Counted from the first letter of the stretch, positions 36,972 to 46,566 are shown. The stretch: 64,000 nucleotides of DNA from Catenulispora sp. EB89 (GCF_041261445.1 NZ_JBGCCU010000003.1:186001-250000); one strand, 5' to 3'. The notes: a model not told the origin generated them from the sequence alone. Program-made: numbers and translations.

Positions 36972-38441
36972 TCACCCCCCACCCGGCCACCCGTCCTGCC
37001 CCGTCATGGCCCGAGGATCCACAATCGCGTCGAACTCCTCCGTCGTCAGCCACCCGCTCCGCACCGCCGCGTCGCGCAGCGTCGTGCCCTCGGCGTCGGC
37101 GGTGTGCGCGATCTGCGCGGCGCGGTCGTAGCCGATCTCCGGGGTCAGCGCCGTCACCAGCATCAGCGAGCGCCCCAGGTCGTGGTCGATGCGTTCGCGG
37201 TCGAGTTCGATGCCTTCGATGCAGAAGACGCGCAGGTTGCGGATCGCGTCGGTGAGGATGCGCGCGGAGTGCAGGAACGAGGAGGCGATCAGCGGGCGCA
37301 TGGTGTTGAGTTCGAAGTTGCCCATGCCGGCGGCGGTGGCCAGGGCGCCGTCGTCGGCCATCACCTTCAGGCAGACCATCATCGTGGCCTCGCACTGCGT
37401 CGGGTTGACCTTGCCCGGCATGATCGAGCTGCCGGGCTCGTTCTCCGGCAGCCGGAGTTCGCCGAGGCCGTTGCGGGGGCCGGAGCCGAGGAAGCGGATG
37501 TCGTTGGCGATCTTCAGCAGCGGTGCCGCGACGCCGCGCAGGCCGGCCGAGGCCGCGACCATCGCCTCGGCGCCGGCCAGGGCGGCGAACTTGTTCGGTG
37601 CGGTGACGAAGGGCTGGCCGGTGAGTTCGGCGAGTTCGGAGGCGAAGCGTTCGGCGAATCCGGGCGGGGCGTTCAGGCCGGTGCCGACCGCGGTGCCGCC
37701 GGCGGCGAGTTCGTGCAGGCCCGGGAGCGCGGATTCCAGGCGGTCGGTGGCGGCGGCGATCTGGGCCGCGTAGCCGGACCACTCCTGGCCGACGGTGAGC
37801 GGGACGGCATCCTGCAGGTGCGTGCGGCCGGTCTTGGGGACGTCGGCCCACTGCCGCGCCTTGTCGTCCAGCGCCGCGTGCAGGTTCCTGAGTTCGGGCA
37901 GCACGTGGTTCTGCAGCGTCAGCACCGCGGCGACGTGCGTCGCGGTCGGGAAGCTGTCGTTGGAGGACTGGCCGAGGTTGACGTGGTCGTTGGGGTGCAC
38001 CGGGGACTTGGTGCCGAGCGTGCCGCCGGCCAGCTGGATCGCGCGGTTGCTGATGACCTCGTTGACGTTCATGTTGGTCTGCGTCCCGGAGCCGGTCTGC
38101 CAGACGTAGAGCGGGAAGTGCTCGTCGAGGTCGCCGGCGATCACCTCGGAGGCGACCCGGGCGATCAGGTCGGCCATCCACCGCGGCAGCCGTCCGGCCT
38201 CGCCGTTGACCAGCGCGGCGGCCATCTTCACGAAGCCGTACGCGTGGTGGATCTCCTGCGGCATGTGGTCGTCGCCGACGGTGAAGTGCTCCAGCGACCG
38301 CTGCGTCTGGGCGCCCCAGTACTTGTCGGCGGCCACGTCGACCGCCCCCATCGCGTCGGTTTCCCGCCGCGTCCCGGCCGCGTCGATGCCCACTGGGAGG
38401 TCCAGGATCTCCGGAGGCGTCTCCTGCTGCGAGTTCGTCAT
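36972..38441 (-). CDS. fumC: Class II fumarate hydratase
   Basis: A 489-residue fumarase of the aspartase/fumarase family. It carries GSGTQTNMNVNEVISNRA, the substrate-site TGRTHLQDA and the signature GSSIMPGKVNPTQCEA. It converts fumarate to malate in the TCA cycle as an iron-free tetramer. The ATG at 38439-38441 has GGAGG a few bases upstream. About 240 bases downstream of it hold no gene. Confidence 0.95.
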   Translation of the reverse strand: MTNSQQETPPEILDLPVGIDAAGTRRETDAMGAVDVAADKYWGAQTQRSLEHFTVGDDHMPQEIHHAYGFVKMAAALVNGEAGRLPRWMADLIARVASEVIAGDLDEHFPLYVWQTGSGTQTNMNVNEVISNRAIQLAGGTLGTKSPVHPNDHVNLGQSSNDSFPTATHVAAVLTLQNHVLPELRNLHAALDDKARQWADVPKTGRTHLQDAVPLTVGQEWSGYAAQIAAATDRLESALPGLHELAAGGTAVGTGLNAPPGFAERFASELAELTGQPFVTAPNKFAALAGAEAMVAASAGLRGVAAPLLKIANDIRFLGSGPRNGLGELRLPENEPGSSIMPGKVNPTQCEATMMVCLKVMADDGALATAAGMGNFELNTMRPLIASSFLHSARILTDAIRNLRVFCIEGIELDRERIDHDLGRSLMLVTALTPEIGYDRAAQIAHTADAEGTTLRDAAVRSGWLTTEEFDAIVDPRAMTGQDGWPGGG

Positions 38442-38552
38442 GCAACCTCCACCCGGAAACGCCAGAATCCAATGCTGTAACGCTATCCGGCCAGCGCTGA
38501 CTGTGCCTTCCAGGAAGTACTGAACCCCCCCGACCGGGGGTAGGAGGTGACC

Positions 38553-39209
38553 GTGTACGACACGACAATGTCCCGACGGGGCTATGGGATCTCGACGAAC
38601 ACCCTGTTCGCCCGGACCATGGGCTTCGTCGCCGCCACGGCGGCACTGTTCGCGCTCGGCGCCTACGCCGGCCGGAACCTTTCCAACGCCGCGGTGTTCA
38701 TCGGCTTCATCGCGGCCTTCGTGTGCCTGATCGCGATGCGCTTCACCGCCGCGCGCTCGCCGCAGGCCACCGTCGTGCTCCTCGGCGCCTTCGGCCTGCT
38801 GATGGGCATCGCGATGTCCCCGACGCTGGTCTACTACGCGACCGTGAACCCCAAGGCGCTGTGGCAGGCGGGCGCCGCGACCGCGCTGTTCATCGGAGCG
38901 CTGGGCTCGGCCGGGTACGCCACCGAGCGCGACCTGTCCGGGGTGGCCCGCGCCAGCTTCTGGGCCCTGGTGGCGCTGCTGGTCTTCGGGGTGGTCGCGA
39001 TCTTCGTGAACATCCCGCACGCCTCGGTGATCTACAGCGTGGCCGGCCTGGTGATCTTCGCCGGGTTCACGCTGGTGGACTTCCAGCGGCTGCGCCGGAC
39101 CCAGAACATCGCCTCGGCACCGCTGCTGGCCGCGTCGATCTTCCTGGACATCCTGAACGTGTTCCTGTTCTTCCTCAGCCTCTTCGGCGGCGGCGGTCGC
39201 CGGAACTGA
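38553..39209 (+). CDS. Bax inhibitor-1-like membrane protein
   Basis: A 218-residue protein with about seven hydrophobic segments and the family's late features (LVDFQRLRRTQNIAS, then LAASIFLDILNVFLFFLSLF). Bacterial BI-1/YccA-like proteins are inner-membrane channels or protease modulators; the role here is unknown. I start at GTG 38,553 because AGGAGG (38,542-38,547) is five bases before it. The upstream GTG at 38,547 overlaps that site. Confidence 0.85.
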   Translation: MYDTTMSRRGYGISTNTLFARTMGFVAATAALFALGAYAGRNLSNAAVFIGFIAAFVCLIAMRFTAARSPQATVVLLGAFGLLMGIAMSPTLVYYATVNPKALWQAGAATALFIGALGSAGYATERDLSGVARASFWALVALLVFGVVAIFVNIPHASVIYSVAGLVIFAGFTLVDFQRLRRTQNIASAPLLAASIFLDILNVFLFFLSLFGGGGRRN

Positions 39210-39224
39210 CCAAACTCCGCGCTG

Positions 39225-39276
39225 AACCGCCGGCTCGGCTCCATTTAGGCGACACGGAGCCTTGACCGGCGGTTTT
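39225..39276 (+). terminator. Hairpin terminator with T-run
   Basis: AACCGCCGG and GGCTCC pair with GGAGCC and CCGGCGGTT across a small internal loop, and TTTT ends the structure. It follows the BI-1-like gene by 15 bases. Confidence 0.75.
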
Positions 39277-39339
39277 GCGGTGTGAAGCGGCCCCGTCCCG
39301 GCGACCATATAGAGACAGGAGTCGCGAAGGGGTCAAGGA

Positions 39340-40569
39340 ATGGCAGCGGGCCGGGCAGCACAGATCAAGACCATCATCGCCCTCTGCTCGGCCTCCCTGC
39401 TGCTCACGGTCGGCGGCGCGGCGAGCTACGTCTACCTGCACCTCAACGGCAACATCGAGACCGCCGGCGACCTGAACACGCTGACCGACCGCCCCAAAGC
39501 CGGCCCGCCGGTCAACATCCTGCTGCTCGGCTCCCAGACCCGCGACGGCCAGACCGGCCAGTTCGGCGGCTCGGACGCCACCGGCAGCTTCGGCGGCGCC
39601 ACCGGCACCGACCTGTCGGACACCTCGATGCTGCTGCACGTCTCCGGCGACCGGAAGTACGCCCTGGTGGTGTCCATCCCCCGCGACACCATCGTGAACC
39701 GCCCGCCCTGCCCGACCCGCGACGGCACCGGCACCATCCCCGGCCAGGCCGGCGCGATGTTCGACGCCTCCATGAGCCTGGGCGGCCCGCTGTGCACGGC
39801 GGCGACCGTCGAACAGTTCTTCGGCGTCCGCGTGGACCACTTCGTCCGCCTGGACTTCAACGGCTTCCGCAAGATCGTCACCTACCTCGGCGGTGTCGAG
39901 GTCTGCATCCCGCCCGGCGGCATCGACGACCCCTACAGCCACCTGAACCTCCCGGCCGGCCGGCACGTGGTCACCGGCGACGAGGCGCTGGCCTTCGTCC
40001 GCGACCGGCACGGCATCGGCGACGGCAGCGACCTGGGCCGCATCGAGATGCAGAAGATGTTCCTGACCTCGCTGATCACCAAGATCGAGGACAGCGGCAC
40101 GCTGGCCGACGCCGGCCGGCTCTACCAGCTCGCGGACATCACGACCTCGTCGATCACCACCGACCAGGCCCTCGGCTCGGTCTCGGCGCTGCTCGACCTG
40201 GCCGGCCAGGTGCAGGGGCTGAAGCCGCACGACATCAACTTCATCACGCTGCCGACAGTGCAGGACCCGAACGATCCGAACCGGGTGGATCCGGCCCCCT
40301 CCGCGCAGACGGTGTGGGGCCTGATCAACGCCGATCAGAGCTTGCCGACGGGCCCCGGCACTGCGACAGCCAGCCCTGCGACTCCATCGCCGACCGCCTC
40401 TCCAGCACCGAACACTGTTGCCCAGCCGTCCGGCTCTCCGAGCTCGGCACCGTCCCTGGCGCCGTCCGTGACACCGTCCCCGGCGCCGCCGACCGATCTC
40501 AAAGACCGGCCGGCCGACACCGACATCTGCTCCGACCTGCCGCAGCCGAACAACGCCGCAGCAGGCTGA
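39340..40569 (+). CDS. LytR-CpsA-Psr (LCP) family cell-wall glycopolymer transferase
   Basis: A 409-residue protein with an N-terminal membrane anchor (TIIALCSASLLLTVGGAASYVY) and an LCP domain (NILLLGSQTRDG, DTSMLLHVSGD, ALVVSIPRDT, ALAFVRDRHG). A Pro/Ser/Thr-rich tail from about residue 335 ends in a segment with one cysteine. LCP enzymes attach teichoic-acid-like or arabinogalactan polymers to peptidoglycan on the outer face of the membrane. It ends two bases from the convergent second LCP gene. Confidence 0.9.
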   Translation: MAAGRAAQIKTIIALCSASLLLTVGGAASYVYLHLNGNIETAGDLNTLTDRPKAGPPVNILLLGSQTRDGQTGQFGGSDATGSFGGATGTDLSDTSMLLHVSGDRKYALVVSIPRDTIVNRPPCPTRDGTGTIPGQAGAMFDASMSLGGPLCTAATVEQFFGVRVDHFVRLDFNGFRKIVTYLGGVEVCIPPGGIDDPYSHLNLPAGRHVVTGDEALAFVRDRHGIGDGSDLGRIEMQKMFLTSLITKIEDSGTLADAGRLYQLADITTSSITTDQALGSVSALLDLAGQVQGLKPHDINFITLPTVQDPNDPNRVDPAPSAQTVWGLINADQSLPTGPGTATASPATPSPTASPAPNTVAQPSGSPSSAPSLAPSVTPSPAPPTDLKDRPADTDICSDLPQPNNAAAG

Positions 40570-40571
40570 TC

Positions 40572-41852
40572 TCAGTTCACGCAGGCGATCCCGTCCTCGG
40601 TCGTCCCATCGGAAGTCGTCCCGTCAGCCTGCGGCAGCGCGGCGAGTCCAGCCCTCGCGACCGAAGCCTGACGCGTCTGTCCCGTCTGCCCCGCCTGCCC
40701 CGGCCCGGCCTTGGCATCCGAGAAGTACACCTTCATCGCCGCCTGCACCTTCGCCGGATCGACCAGGTTCACGTCCTCCCCGTCGCGGGTCGCGAACCCC
40801 TCGATCGGCAGCGTGTGGAACTGGATCCGGCCGGCCTTCAGGCTCCCGGCCTTGGAGATCAGCGACAGCACGTCGAAGCCGTCGTCGACCACGACGTCCC
40901 GCTTCACCGCGCCGACCAGCCCGGACAGCCTGCCGACGTCGGACAGCACCCCGTCGTCGGACAGCTTCCGCTGCACCGCCGCCAGGAACGCCTGCTGCCG
41001 CCGCGTCCGGTCCAGGTCGCCGCCGGGCAGCCCGTGCCGCTGCCGGACGAACGCCAGCGCCTTCGACCCGTCCAGGGTCTGCACGCCGGCCGGGAAGTCG
41101 GCGCCGGAGTAGTCGTCCTGCACCGCCTTGTTCAGGCACACGGTCACCCCGCCGAGCGCCACCGCGACGTCGTAGAACCCGGCCAGGTTCACCTCGGCGA
41201 AGTGGTCGATCGGCACGTTCAGCAGCCCCTGCACCGCCGCGATCGCCGAGGCCCGCCCGGCCTCGCGCCCGGCCGCCTCCAGCGCGTCGCCGGTCGGCCC
41301 GTTTCCGGCCTTCACCAGTGCCGACTCCGCGGCCGCCTTGGCCCGGCCGTAGGCCTCCTTGATCTTGTGCCAGCCCAGGTTCGGGATGGCGACCCAGTCG
41401 TCGCGCGGCACCGACACCGCGGTGGCCGGCGAGCCGTCGGCCGGGACGTGCAACAGGATCAGGGTGTTGGTGTTGTACCCGCCGACGTCGCTGGAGGAGC
41501 CGGCGTGCAGCTTGTCCAGCATCGCGGCCGGCAGGTCGTGGCCCTGGTTGTCGCGCCGCGAGTCCAGGCCCATCAGCAGGATGTTGACCGAGCCGTCGTG
41601 CGACTTCGGGATCGTGCCGCCGAGCGCCGCCGAGCGCTGGAAGCCGCCGAGCACCGCGGCTCGCAGCCACGCCCCGGTGAGGCTGACCAACAGCACCGAC
41701 ATCGACATCGTCGAGGCCGTGGCCCACAGCCAGCGGGAGCGCCGGCTCCGGCGGACCGGCGGCCGCGGTCGGGGACCGGGCCGCTGCCTGGCCCCGGAGC
41801 GGGGACCGTGCGGTCCGGCTGCGTTCGGCGTTCCCGCTGATGGTTGGTGCAC
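40572..41852 (-). CDS. LytR-CpsA-Psr (LCP) family protein
   Basis: A 426-residue LCP protein with an Arg/Pro-rich cytoplasmic N-terminus, one membrane anchor (about 45-65), and LCP motifs (NILLMGLDSRRD, NTLILLHVPAD, AVSVPRDDW, ALAFVRQRHGLPGGDLDRTRRQQ). The arginines of RTRRQQ contact the polyprenyl phosphate in this family. It differs clearly from its convergent neighbour, so the pair is not a recent duplication. Confidence 0.9.
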   Translation of the reverse strand: MHQPSAGTPNAAGPHGPRSGARQRPGPRPRPPVRRSRRSRWLWATASTMSMSVLLVSLTGAWLRAAVLGGFQRSAALGGTIPKSHDGSVNILLMGLDSRRDNQGHDLPAAMLDKLHAGSSSDVGGYNTNTLILLHVPADGSPATAVSVPRDDWVAIPNLGWHKIKEAYGRAKAAAESALVKAGNGPTGDALEAAGREAGRASAIAAVQGLLNVPIDHFAEVNLAGFYDVAVALGGVTVCLNKAVQDDYSGADFPAGVQTLDGSKALAFVRQRHGLPGGDLDRTRRQQAFLAAVQRKLSDDGVLSDVGRLSGLVGAVKRDVVVDDGFDVLSLISKAGSLKAGRIQFHTLPIEGFATRDGEDVNLVDPAKVQAAMKVYFSDAKAGPGQAGQTGQTRQASVARAGLAALPQADGTTSDGTTEDGIACVN

Positions 41853-41941
41853 ACATCCAGCAAACCGCTTGAAGCCACGTCGACTTGAGCCGACACGCCA
41901 TGAAACCGATGTTTGCCATGGTTCGGATATTTTAGGCGCTT

Positions 41942-42802
41942 GTGAGCCTCTACACGTCCATGCGCCACCCCCACGTCCACGTGCGGCTCCGGCATGGCCA
42001 CGCCCGCGTCGAGCACGAGTACGCCGGGGCCGGCGGACGGCTCGCGGCCTGGCTCACGCGGCGGCTGGGGTCGATGGGCACGGTCTACGCGTGCGTGGCG
42101 ATCACCGTGGCGTGGATGCTGCTGGGCTCGCGGGCGTTCTTCGGGTTCGACCCGTATCCGTACCCGTTCATGCTGTTCCTGGGCAACGTGGTGCAGCTCC
42201 TGCTGGTCTTCGTCATCCTGCTCGGCCAGCAGGTCCTGGGCCGGACCGGCGACCGCCGCGCGCGGCAGACCTTCGAGGACGCCGAGGCGATCCTGCACGA
42301 CTGCGAGCAGATCCAGAACCACCTCATCGCCCAGGACCTGCACCTGGCATCCTGCGTGGTCCTCGACGAGATCGAGCAGGGCCAGCTGACGGCCGCCGCC
42401 GAGCGCTTCGCGACCCCGCCGTCGATGGCCGACGAGCACGTCGGCGTCAACGCCCGGCTCGCGGCCCGGATCACGGAGCGCTGCGGCACCATGGGCGCCT
42501 TCTACGTCGCGACGCTGTTCCAGCTGGTGTGGATCGCCCTGGCGCGGGCCGGGGTGCTGCGGTTCGACCCGTATCCGTTCGCGTTCCTGCTGTTCCTGTC
42601 GAGCCTGGCGCAGCTGCTGCTGATGTTCGTGATCATGCTCGGCCAGCAGGTGCTGGGCCGCGCCGCCGACCGGCGCGCGGAGATGACGTTCCGCGACGCC
42701 GAGGCGGTGCTGCGGGCCTGCGAGCGGCTGCAGGCGCACCTGCGGGCCCAGGACCTGGCGATCCGGCACGTGGTGGACCACATGACGGCGTGCGGGAACT
42801 AG
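41942..42802 (+). CDS. Doubled DUF1003-type membrane protein
   Basis: A 286-residue protein made of two tandem copies of the same module. Copy one (about 35-140) has FDPYPYPFMLFLGNVVQLLL and LGQQVLGRTGDRRA. Copy two (about 172-275) has FDPYPFAFLLFLSSLAQLLL and LGQQVLGRAADRRA. Each module has two membrane helices and a soluble amphipathic tail with EDAEAIL or RDAEAVL. DUF1003 proteins are normally single-module with unknown function. A His-rich N-terminus (HPHVHVRLRHGHARVEH) may bind metal. Its stop overlaps that of the next, convergent gene. Confidence 0.8.
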   Translation: MSLYTSMRHPHVHVRLRHGHARVEHEYAGAGGRLAAWLTRRLGSMGTVYACVAITVAWMLLGSRAFFGFDPYPYPFMLFLGNVVQLLLVFVILLGQQVLGRTGDRRARQTFEDAEAILHDCEQIQNHLIAQDLHLASCVVLDEIEQGQLTAAAERFATPPSMADEHVGVNARLAARITERCGTMGAFYVATLFQLVWIALARAGVLRFDPYPFAFLLFLSSLAQLLLMFVIMLGQQVLGRAADRRAEMTFRDAEAVLRACERLQAHLRAQDLAIRHVVDHMTACGN

Positions 42803-43569
42803 ATGACACCACCGGCGACGAGCCCGCCGACGAGCACCAAGGTCCCGGCGGTCAGCAGGTTGGCGCCCCGGTCGATCCACGGCGCGGTCAGCAGCCTGGC
42901 GCCGGCCGCGGTGGCGGTGGTCAGCCCGACGATCGTGGCCACGGTGACCGTCGCGAACACGAGCAGCGAGGTGACCGAGGCGGCGACGCCGACCGCGCCG
43001 GCGGCCAGGAAGACCGGCAGGATCGTCAGATCCGGCGAGGCGGCCGCCCCGAACGGCACCAGGAACGCGGCCAGGCCGCGGGCGTCGCGGTGGTTGGTCG
43101 CGGCGCCGTGTGCGTGGCCGTGATCATGGCTGTGCTCGTGCTCGTGGCCGTGCTCGTGCTCGTGCTCGTGCTCGTGGCCATGGCCGTGGTCATGCGTGGG
43201 GCCATGTCCGCGGCCATGTCCATATCCATGCCCGTGCTCGCCGTCATGGCTGTGCCCATGACCACGCCCGACCAACTCCATGACCAGGAACGCCGCCCCG
43301 GTGACCAGCAGAATCCCGCCGATCACCAGATCGGTGTGCCGGGACACCGTGTCCCGGAACTGCAATCCGACCAGCACCAGCACCGCACCCATCAGCAACG
43401 ACACCAGAACATGCGTGACCCCGGCGGCCAACGACAGCCGCACCGTCCGGCAGGTCGGGTAGCGCCGGGTCCGGGACAGCACCGCGAGCGGCATCCAGTG
43501 GTCGGGCAGCACGGCGTGGCCGAACCCGACTCCGGCGGCGGCGAACATGAGGGCGGGGAGCGTCTTCAC
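42799..43569 (-). CDS. Histidine-rich nickel/cobalt permease-like protein
   Basis: A 256-residue membrane protein with about six hydrophobic segments. GFGHAVLPDHW near the N-terminus gives the HX4DH metal signature of the NiCoT/NicO (RcnA-like) transporters. A central loop of about 55 residues is nearly half histidine (HGHEHEHEHEHGHEHEHSHD). It probably moves Ni, Co or another transition metal, with the loop as a metal buffer. The start is uncertain: GTG 43,569 fits the first membrane helix, and ATG 43,599 is possible. Confidence 0.8.
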   Translation of the reverse strand: MKTLPALMFAAAGVGFGHAVLPDHWMPLAVLSRTRRYPTCRTVRLSLAAGVTHVLVSLLMGAVLVLVGLQFRDTVSRHTDLVIGGILLVTGAAFLVMELVGRGHGHSHDGEHGHGYGHGRGHGPTHDHGHGHEHEHEHEHGHEHEHSHDHGHAHGAATNHRDARGLAAFLVPFGAAASPDLTILPVFLAAGAVGVAASVTSLLVFATVTVATIVGLTTATAAGARLLTAPWIDRGANLLTAGTLVLVGGLVAGGVI

Positions 43570-43716
43570 GGCAGCCACTATAGCTTCCCATCTTCGCATT
43601 GACGAATATGAGCAACTATTGCCACCCACTCTCACCTGCGAAAACTTTGCAGTTGCGAGATAGCCTGCGCGCAGATAGTCTGTGCATAGACCAATTCACC
43701 ACGGGAGGGGAACACC

Positions 43717-44136
43717 ATGTGGGACTACGAATACAGCGCCACCGCCGAGGTCACGCCGAACGCCGTCTGGACGCTCTGGGCCGACCCGCTGGGCTGGCAC
43801 GCCTGGAACGACGGCGTCGGCGAGGTCGAGCTGCACGGCCCGTTCGCCGCCGGCACCGCGTTCACGATGACGCCGCCCGGCGAGGACACGATCCACATGA
43901 CCATCACCGAAGTGGTCCCGGACCAGGCATGGATCGACGTCTGCGAGGTCCCGGGCCTGCTCATCACCACCCACCACCTGATCGAGGACCTCGGCGCCGG
44001 CCGCACGAAGGTCACCTACCGCACCGAGATCACCGGCGAGGCGGCCGACGAGCTCGGACCGGAGATCGGCCCGCAGATCTGCGCCGACTTCCCGGACGTC
44101 GTCACCAAGCTGCTGGCACTGGCGGCGAGCGCCTGA
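43717..44136 (+). CDS. SRPBCC family protein
   Basis: A 139-residue START-like protein (YSATAEVTPNAVWTLWADPL, GWHAWNDGVGEVELHGPFAAG). It resembles polyketide-cyclase/dehydrase-type proteins that bind small hydrophobic molecules. AGGGGAACACC precedes the ATG. It is coupled to the MarR gene that follows (TGATG), so the regulator may sense this protein's ligand. Confidence 0.84.
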   Translation: MWDYEYSATAEVTPNAVWTLWADPLGWHAWNDGVGEVELHGPFAAGTAFTMTPPGEDTIHMTITEVVPDQAWIDVCEVPGLLITTHHLIEDLGAGRTKVTYRTEITGEAADELGPEIGPQICADFPDVVTKLLALAASA

Positions 44137-44582
44137 TGAGCGAAGGTGCAGGCGGCCCCGGAGACCAGCCCGGCTTCCTCCTCTGGCGCGTCACCCTCCG
44201 GTGGCAGCGCGAGATCGCCGCGGTCCTGGCCCCCCTGGACCTCACGCACGTCCAGTTCGTCCTCCTCGCCTGCACCTTCTGGCTCAACGACCAGGGCCTG
44301 ACCCCCAACCAGGCCACGGTCGCCGAGCAGGCCGGCACCGACGTGAAGATGACCTCGCAGGTGATCCGCACCCTGGAAGCCAAGGGCCTGGTCACCCGCG
44401 AGGTCGACCCCGCCGACACCCGCGCGCGCCGACTGCGCGTCACGGCCGCCGGCGCCGACCTCGCACCGCGCGCCATGGCGGCGGTGGAGGCGGCCGACGC
44501 AGCGTTCTTCGATCCCGTCGCGCGTCCGGACGCCGTCAGCATGCTGAGCAAGCTGGCGCGCTTCGGGCACTCCGACCGATAG
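44136..44582 (+). CDS. MarR-family transcriptional regulator
   Basis: A 148-residue winged-helix protein (LTHVQFVLLACTFWLNDQGL, recognition region GTDVKMTSQVIRTLEAKGLV, wing VDPADTRARRLRVT). It probably represses its own SRPBCC operon. Its start overlaps the SRPBCC stop by one base. Its stop directly abuts a leftward TetR pseudogene. Confidence 0.88.
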   Translation: MSEGAGGPGDQPGFLLWRVTLRWQREIAAVLAPLDLTHVQFVLLACTFWLNDQGLTPNQATVAEQAGTDVKMTSQVIRTLEAKGLVTREVDPADTRARRLRVTAAGADLAPRAMAAVEAADAAFFDPVARPDAVSMLSKLARFGHSDR

Positions 44583-44835
44583 CTCAGCCCACTGCGGCGG
44601 GAGCCTCGGCGGACGTCTCGGCCGACGTCTCGGCAGGCGTACCCGCAGAATCCCCCGCTGCTGCTCCCGGTCCGCGTCGTCCATCACCCGCATGATGTCC
44701 GGGCTGATGAACTCCCAGAACGCGGCCATGTGCACGATCAGCCTCGTTCGTGAACTAGTGGTAGACCTGCGCCTTGTTGGACTGTGCGCTCGCAGCGATG
44801 CGGTCCACCCTGGTGGCTTCAGCGTCGCGCTGCAT
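44583..44835 (-). pseudogene. TetR-family repressor, dead (internal deletion, nonsense codon, frameshift)
   Basis: Reading left from ATG 44,835 gives MQRDAEAT joined straight to RVDRIAASAQSNKAQVYH. Intact TetR proteins of this type have about 20 residues of helix 1 between these two parts. The next codon, which should be the Tyr of the invariant YHYF motif, is TAG. Past it the remaining text is split between frames: VHMAAFWEFISPDIMRVMDD in one, and a tail ending ETSAETSAEAPAAVG plus stop in another. The gene thus has three separate lesions. An operator-like palindrome lies 22 bases upstream of the ATG. Confidence 0.75.
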
Positions 44836-44856
44836 GAACGCAACCTAACGCACCAT

Positions 44857-44874
44857 CAACTAACTATTTGGTTG
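44857..44874. promoter_or_regulatory. TetR-type operator candidate (copy 1)
   Basis: On the lower strand the sequence is CAACCAAATAGTTAGTTG, an imperfect palindrome with seven of nine pairs matching. It covers the ABC-F stop codon and sits just upstream of the TetR pseudogene's start, where an autorepressor would bind. A nearly identical copy is present at 46,667-46,684. Confidence 0.6.
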
Positions 44875-46486
44875 AATTGAGCACCCCGGCCCGCAGCTCG
44901 ATCCTCCGGTCGACCCCGATCTCCTCCAGGAACCGCTCGTCGTGGCTGACCACGACGAAGGCCCCCTGGTAGGCGTTCAGCGCGTTCTCCAACTGGCCAA
45001 CGCTGACCAGGTCGAGGTTGTTCGTCGGCTCGTCCAGCAGCAACAGGTGCGGCGCCGGCTCCGCGTACAGCACGCACGCCAACGTCGCGCGCAGCCGCTC
45101 GCCGCCGGACAGCACACGCACCGGCAGGTGGATGCGCGCGCCGCGGAACAGGAACCGTGCCAGGACGTTCAGCCGCTGGTTGTCGGGCAGCGACGGCGCG
45201 AACGCCGCGAAGTTCTCGGCTACCGTCTTGTCGTCGTCCAGCAGGTCCAGCCGCTGGGACAGGTACGCCACGCGGCCGTCGGCACGGCGGATCGTCCCGC
45301 CGTCCGGCTCCAGATCACCGTGGATCAGCCGCATCAAGGTCGACTTGCCCGCGCCGTTCCCGCCGGACAGCGCGATGCGCTCCGGCCCGCGGATCGCCAG
45401 GTCGACGCCGTCCCCGGCGAAGATCTCGGTCTCGCCGAGCCGCTTGCGCAGCTGCTCCCCCACGAACAACGTGCGCCCCGCGGGCACCTGCGTGTCGGGC
45501 AGCTCCAGCGCGATGCCCTGGTCGGCGCGCACGGCCTTGGCCGCCTGGTCGGCGCGCTCCTTCGCCTCGGTGACCCGTGAGGCGTGCATCGTCTGCGCGC
45601 TGCCGGCGGCCTTCTCCGCGCTGCGCTTCATGTTCCCGGCGAAGAGCTTCGGCAGGCCGGCGTTCTTGAGGTTCTTCGCCGCGGTGCCGGCGCGCCGGTC
45701 GGCCCGCTCGCGCGCCTGCTGCATCTCGCGCTTCTCGCGCTTGAGTTCCTGCTCGGCGTTGCGCAGGTTCCGTTCGGCCGATTCGCGCTCGGCGGCGACG
45801 GCCTCCTCGTAGGCGCTGTAGTTCCCGCCGTAGAACCGGATCTCGCCACCTTCGAGCTCTGCGATGCGGTCCATCCGGTCCAGCAGCTCGCGGTCGTGGC
45901 TGACCACCAGCACGCAGCCGCGCCAGCCGTCCAGGACGTCGTAGAGCTTGTGCCGCGCGGCGACGTCCAGGTTGTTCGTCGGCTCGTCGAGCAGCAGCAC
46001 GTCAGGAGTCTGAATCAGCAGCGCGGCGAGCCCGAGCGAGACCACCTGGCCGCCGCTGAGCGCACCGAGCGGTTCGCGCAGCGAGACGTGCCCGAGGCCG
46101 AGCCGGTCCAGCTCCGCCCGCGCGCGCTCCTCGACGTCCCAGGCGTCGCCGATGGTGGTGAAGTGCCGCTCGTCGGTGTCGCCGGACTCGATGGCGTCCA
46201 GCGCCGCGATCACCTCCGCGATGCCGATCACCTCGGCGACCGTGCGGCCGGCGGTCAGCGGCAGGTCCTGCGGCAGGTAGCCGAGGACGCCCTCGACACT
46301 GATCGAGCCGGCGGTCGGCGTCAGCGCGCCGCTGATCAGCCGGAGCAGGGTGGACTTGCCGGCTCCGTTCGGGGCGACCAGGCCGACGCACCCGGCCTCG
46401 ACGCTAAAGCTGAGGTCGTGGAAGACGGGGGTGTCGTCCGGCCAGGTGAAGGACAGCCCGGAGGCGACAACAGGGGATTGAGACAT
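44864..46486 (-). CDS. ABC-F family ATPase (ribosome-protection type)
   Basis: A 540-residue protein with two ABC domains and no membrane segments. The first has NGAGKST (40-46), LSGGQ and [12 protein letters not shown]; the second has [17 protein letters not shown] and [13 protein letters not shown] charged linker (about 235-315, [19 protein letters not shown]) joins them. ABC-F proteins act on the ribosomal E site, and many displace macrolides, lincosamides or pleuromutilins. Which drug, if any, cannot be told. A leader peptide and hairpin precede it, and operator-like palindromes flank it. Confidence 0.88.
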   Translation of the reverse strand: MSQSPVVASGLSFTWPDDTPVFHDLSFSVEAGCVGLVAPNGAGKSTLLRLISGALTPTAGSISVEGVLGYLPQDLPLTAGRTVAEVIGIAEVIAALDAIESGDTDERHFTTIGDAWDVEERARAELDRLGLGHVSLREPLGALSGGQVVSLGLAALLIQTPDVLLLDEPTNNLDVAARHKLYDVLDGWRGCVLVVSHDRELLDRMDRIAELEGGEIRFYGGNYSAYEEAVAAERESAERNLRNAEQELKREKREMQQARERADRRAGTAAKNLKNAGLPKLFAGNMKRSAEKAAGSAQTMHASRVTEAKERADQAAKAVRADQGIALELPDTQVPAGRTLFVGEQLRKRLGETEIFAGDGVDLAIRGPERIALSGGNGAGKSTLMRLIHGDLEPDGGTIRRADGRVAYLSQRLDLLDDDKTVAENFAAFAPSLPDNQRLNVLARFLFRGARIHLPVRVLSGGERLRATLACVLYAEPAPHLLLLDEPTNNLDLVSVGQLENALNAYQGAFVVVSHDERFLEEIGVDRRIELRAGVLNSTK

Positions 46487-46532
46487 GACGGTGCCCTTGA
46501 AGGAGTGAAGTGGGATGGAACGACAAAGGGAA

Positions 46533-46566
46533 CCGAGCCGCGGATCACAGATCAGAACGCGCTCGG
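46533..46566 (-). promoter_or_regulatory. Candidate attenuator hairpin in the ABC-F leader
   Basis: In the leader RNA, CCGAGC plus GCG pair with CGC plus GCTCGG, with one bulged base and a 15-base loop. The stem is followed by TTCCCTTTG. It lies between the leader peptide and the ABC-F start, the position expected for ribosome-mediated attenuation. Stability was not computed. Confidence 0.45.

Noticed and set aside
43591-43640. A possible metal-sensor operator near the His-rich permease
   Set aside because: Only one half-site like ATATGAGCA is visible. The best palindrome has too many mismatches to support.
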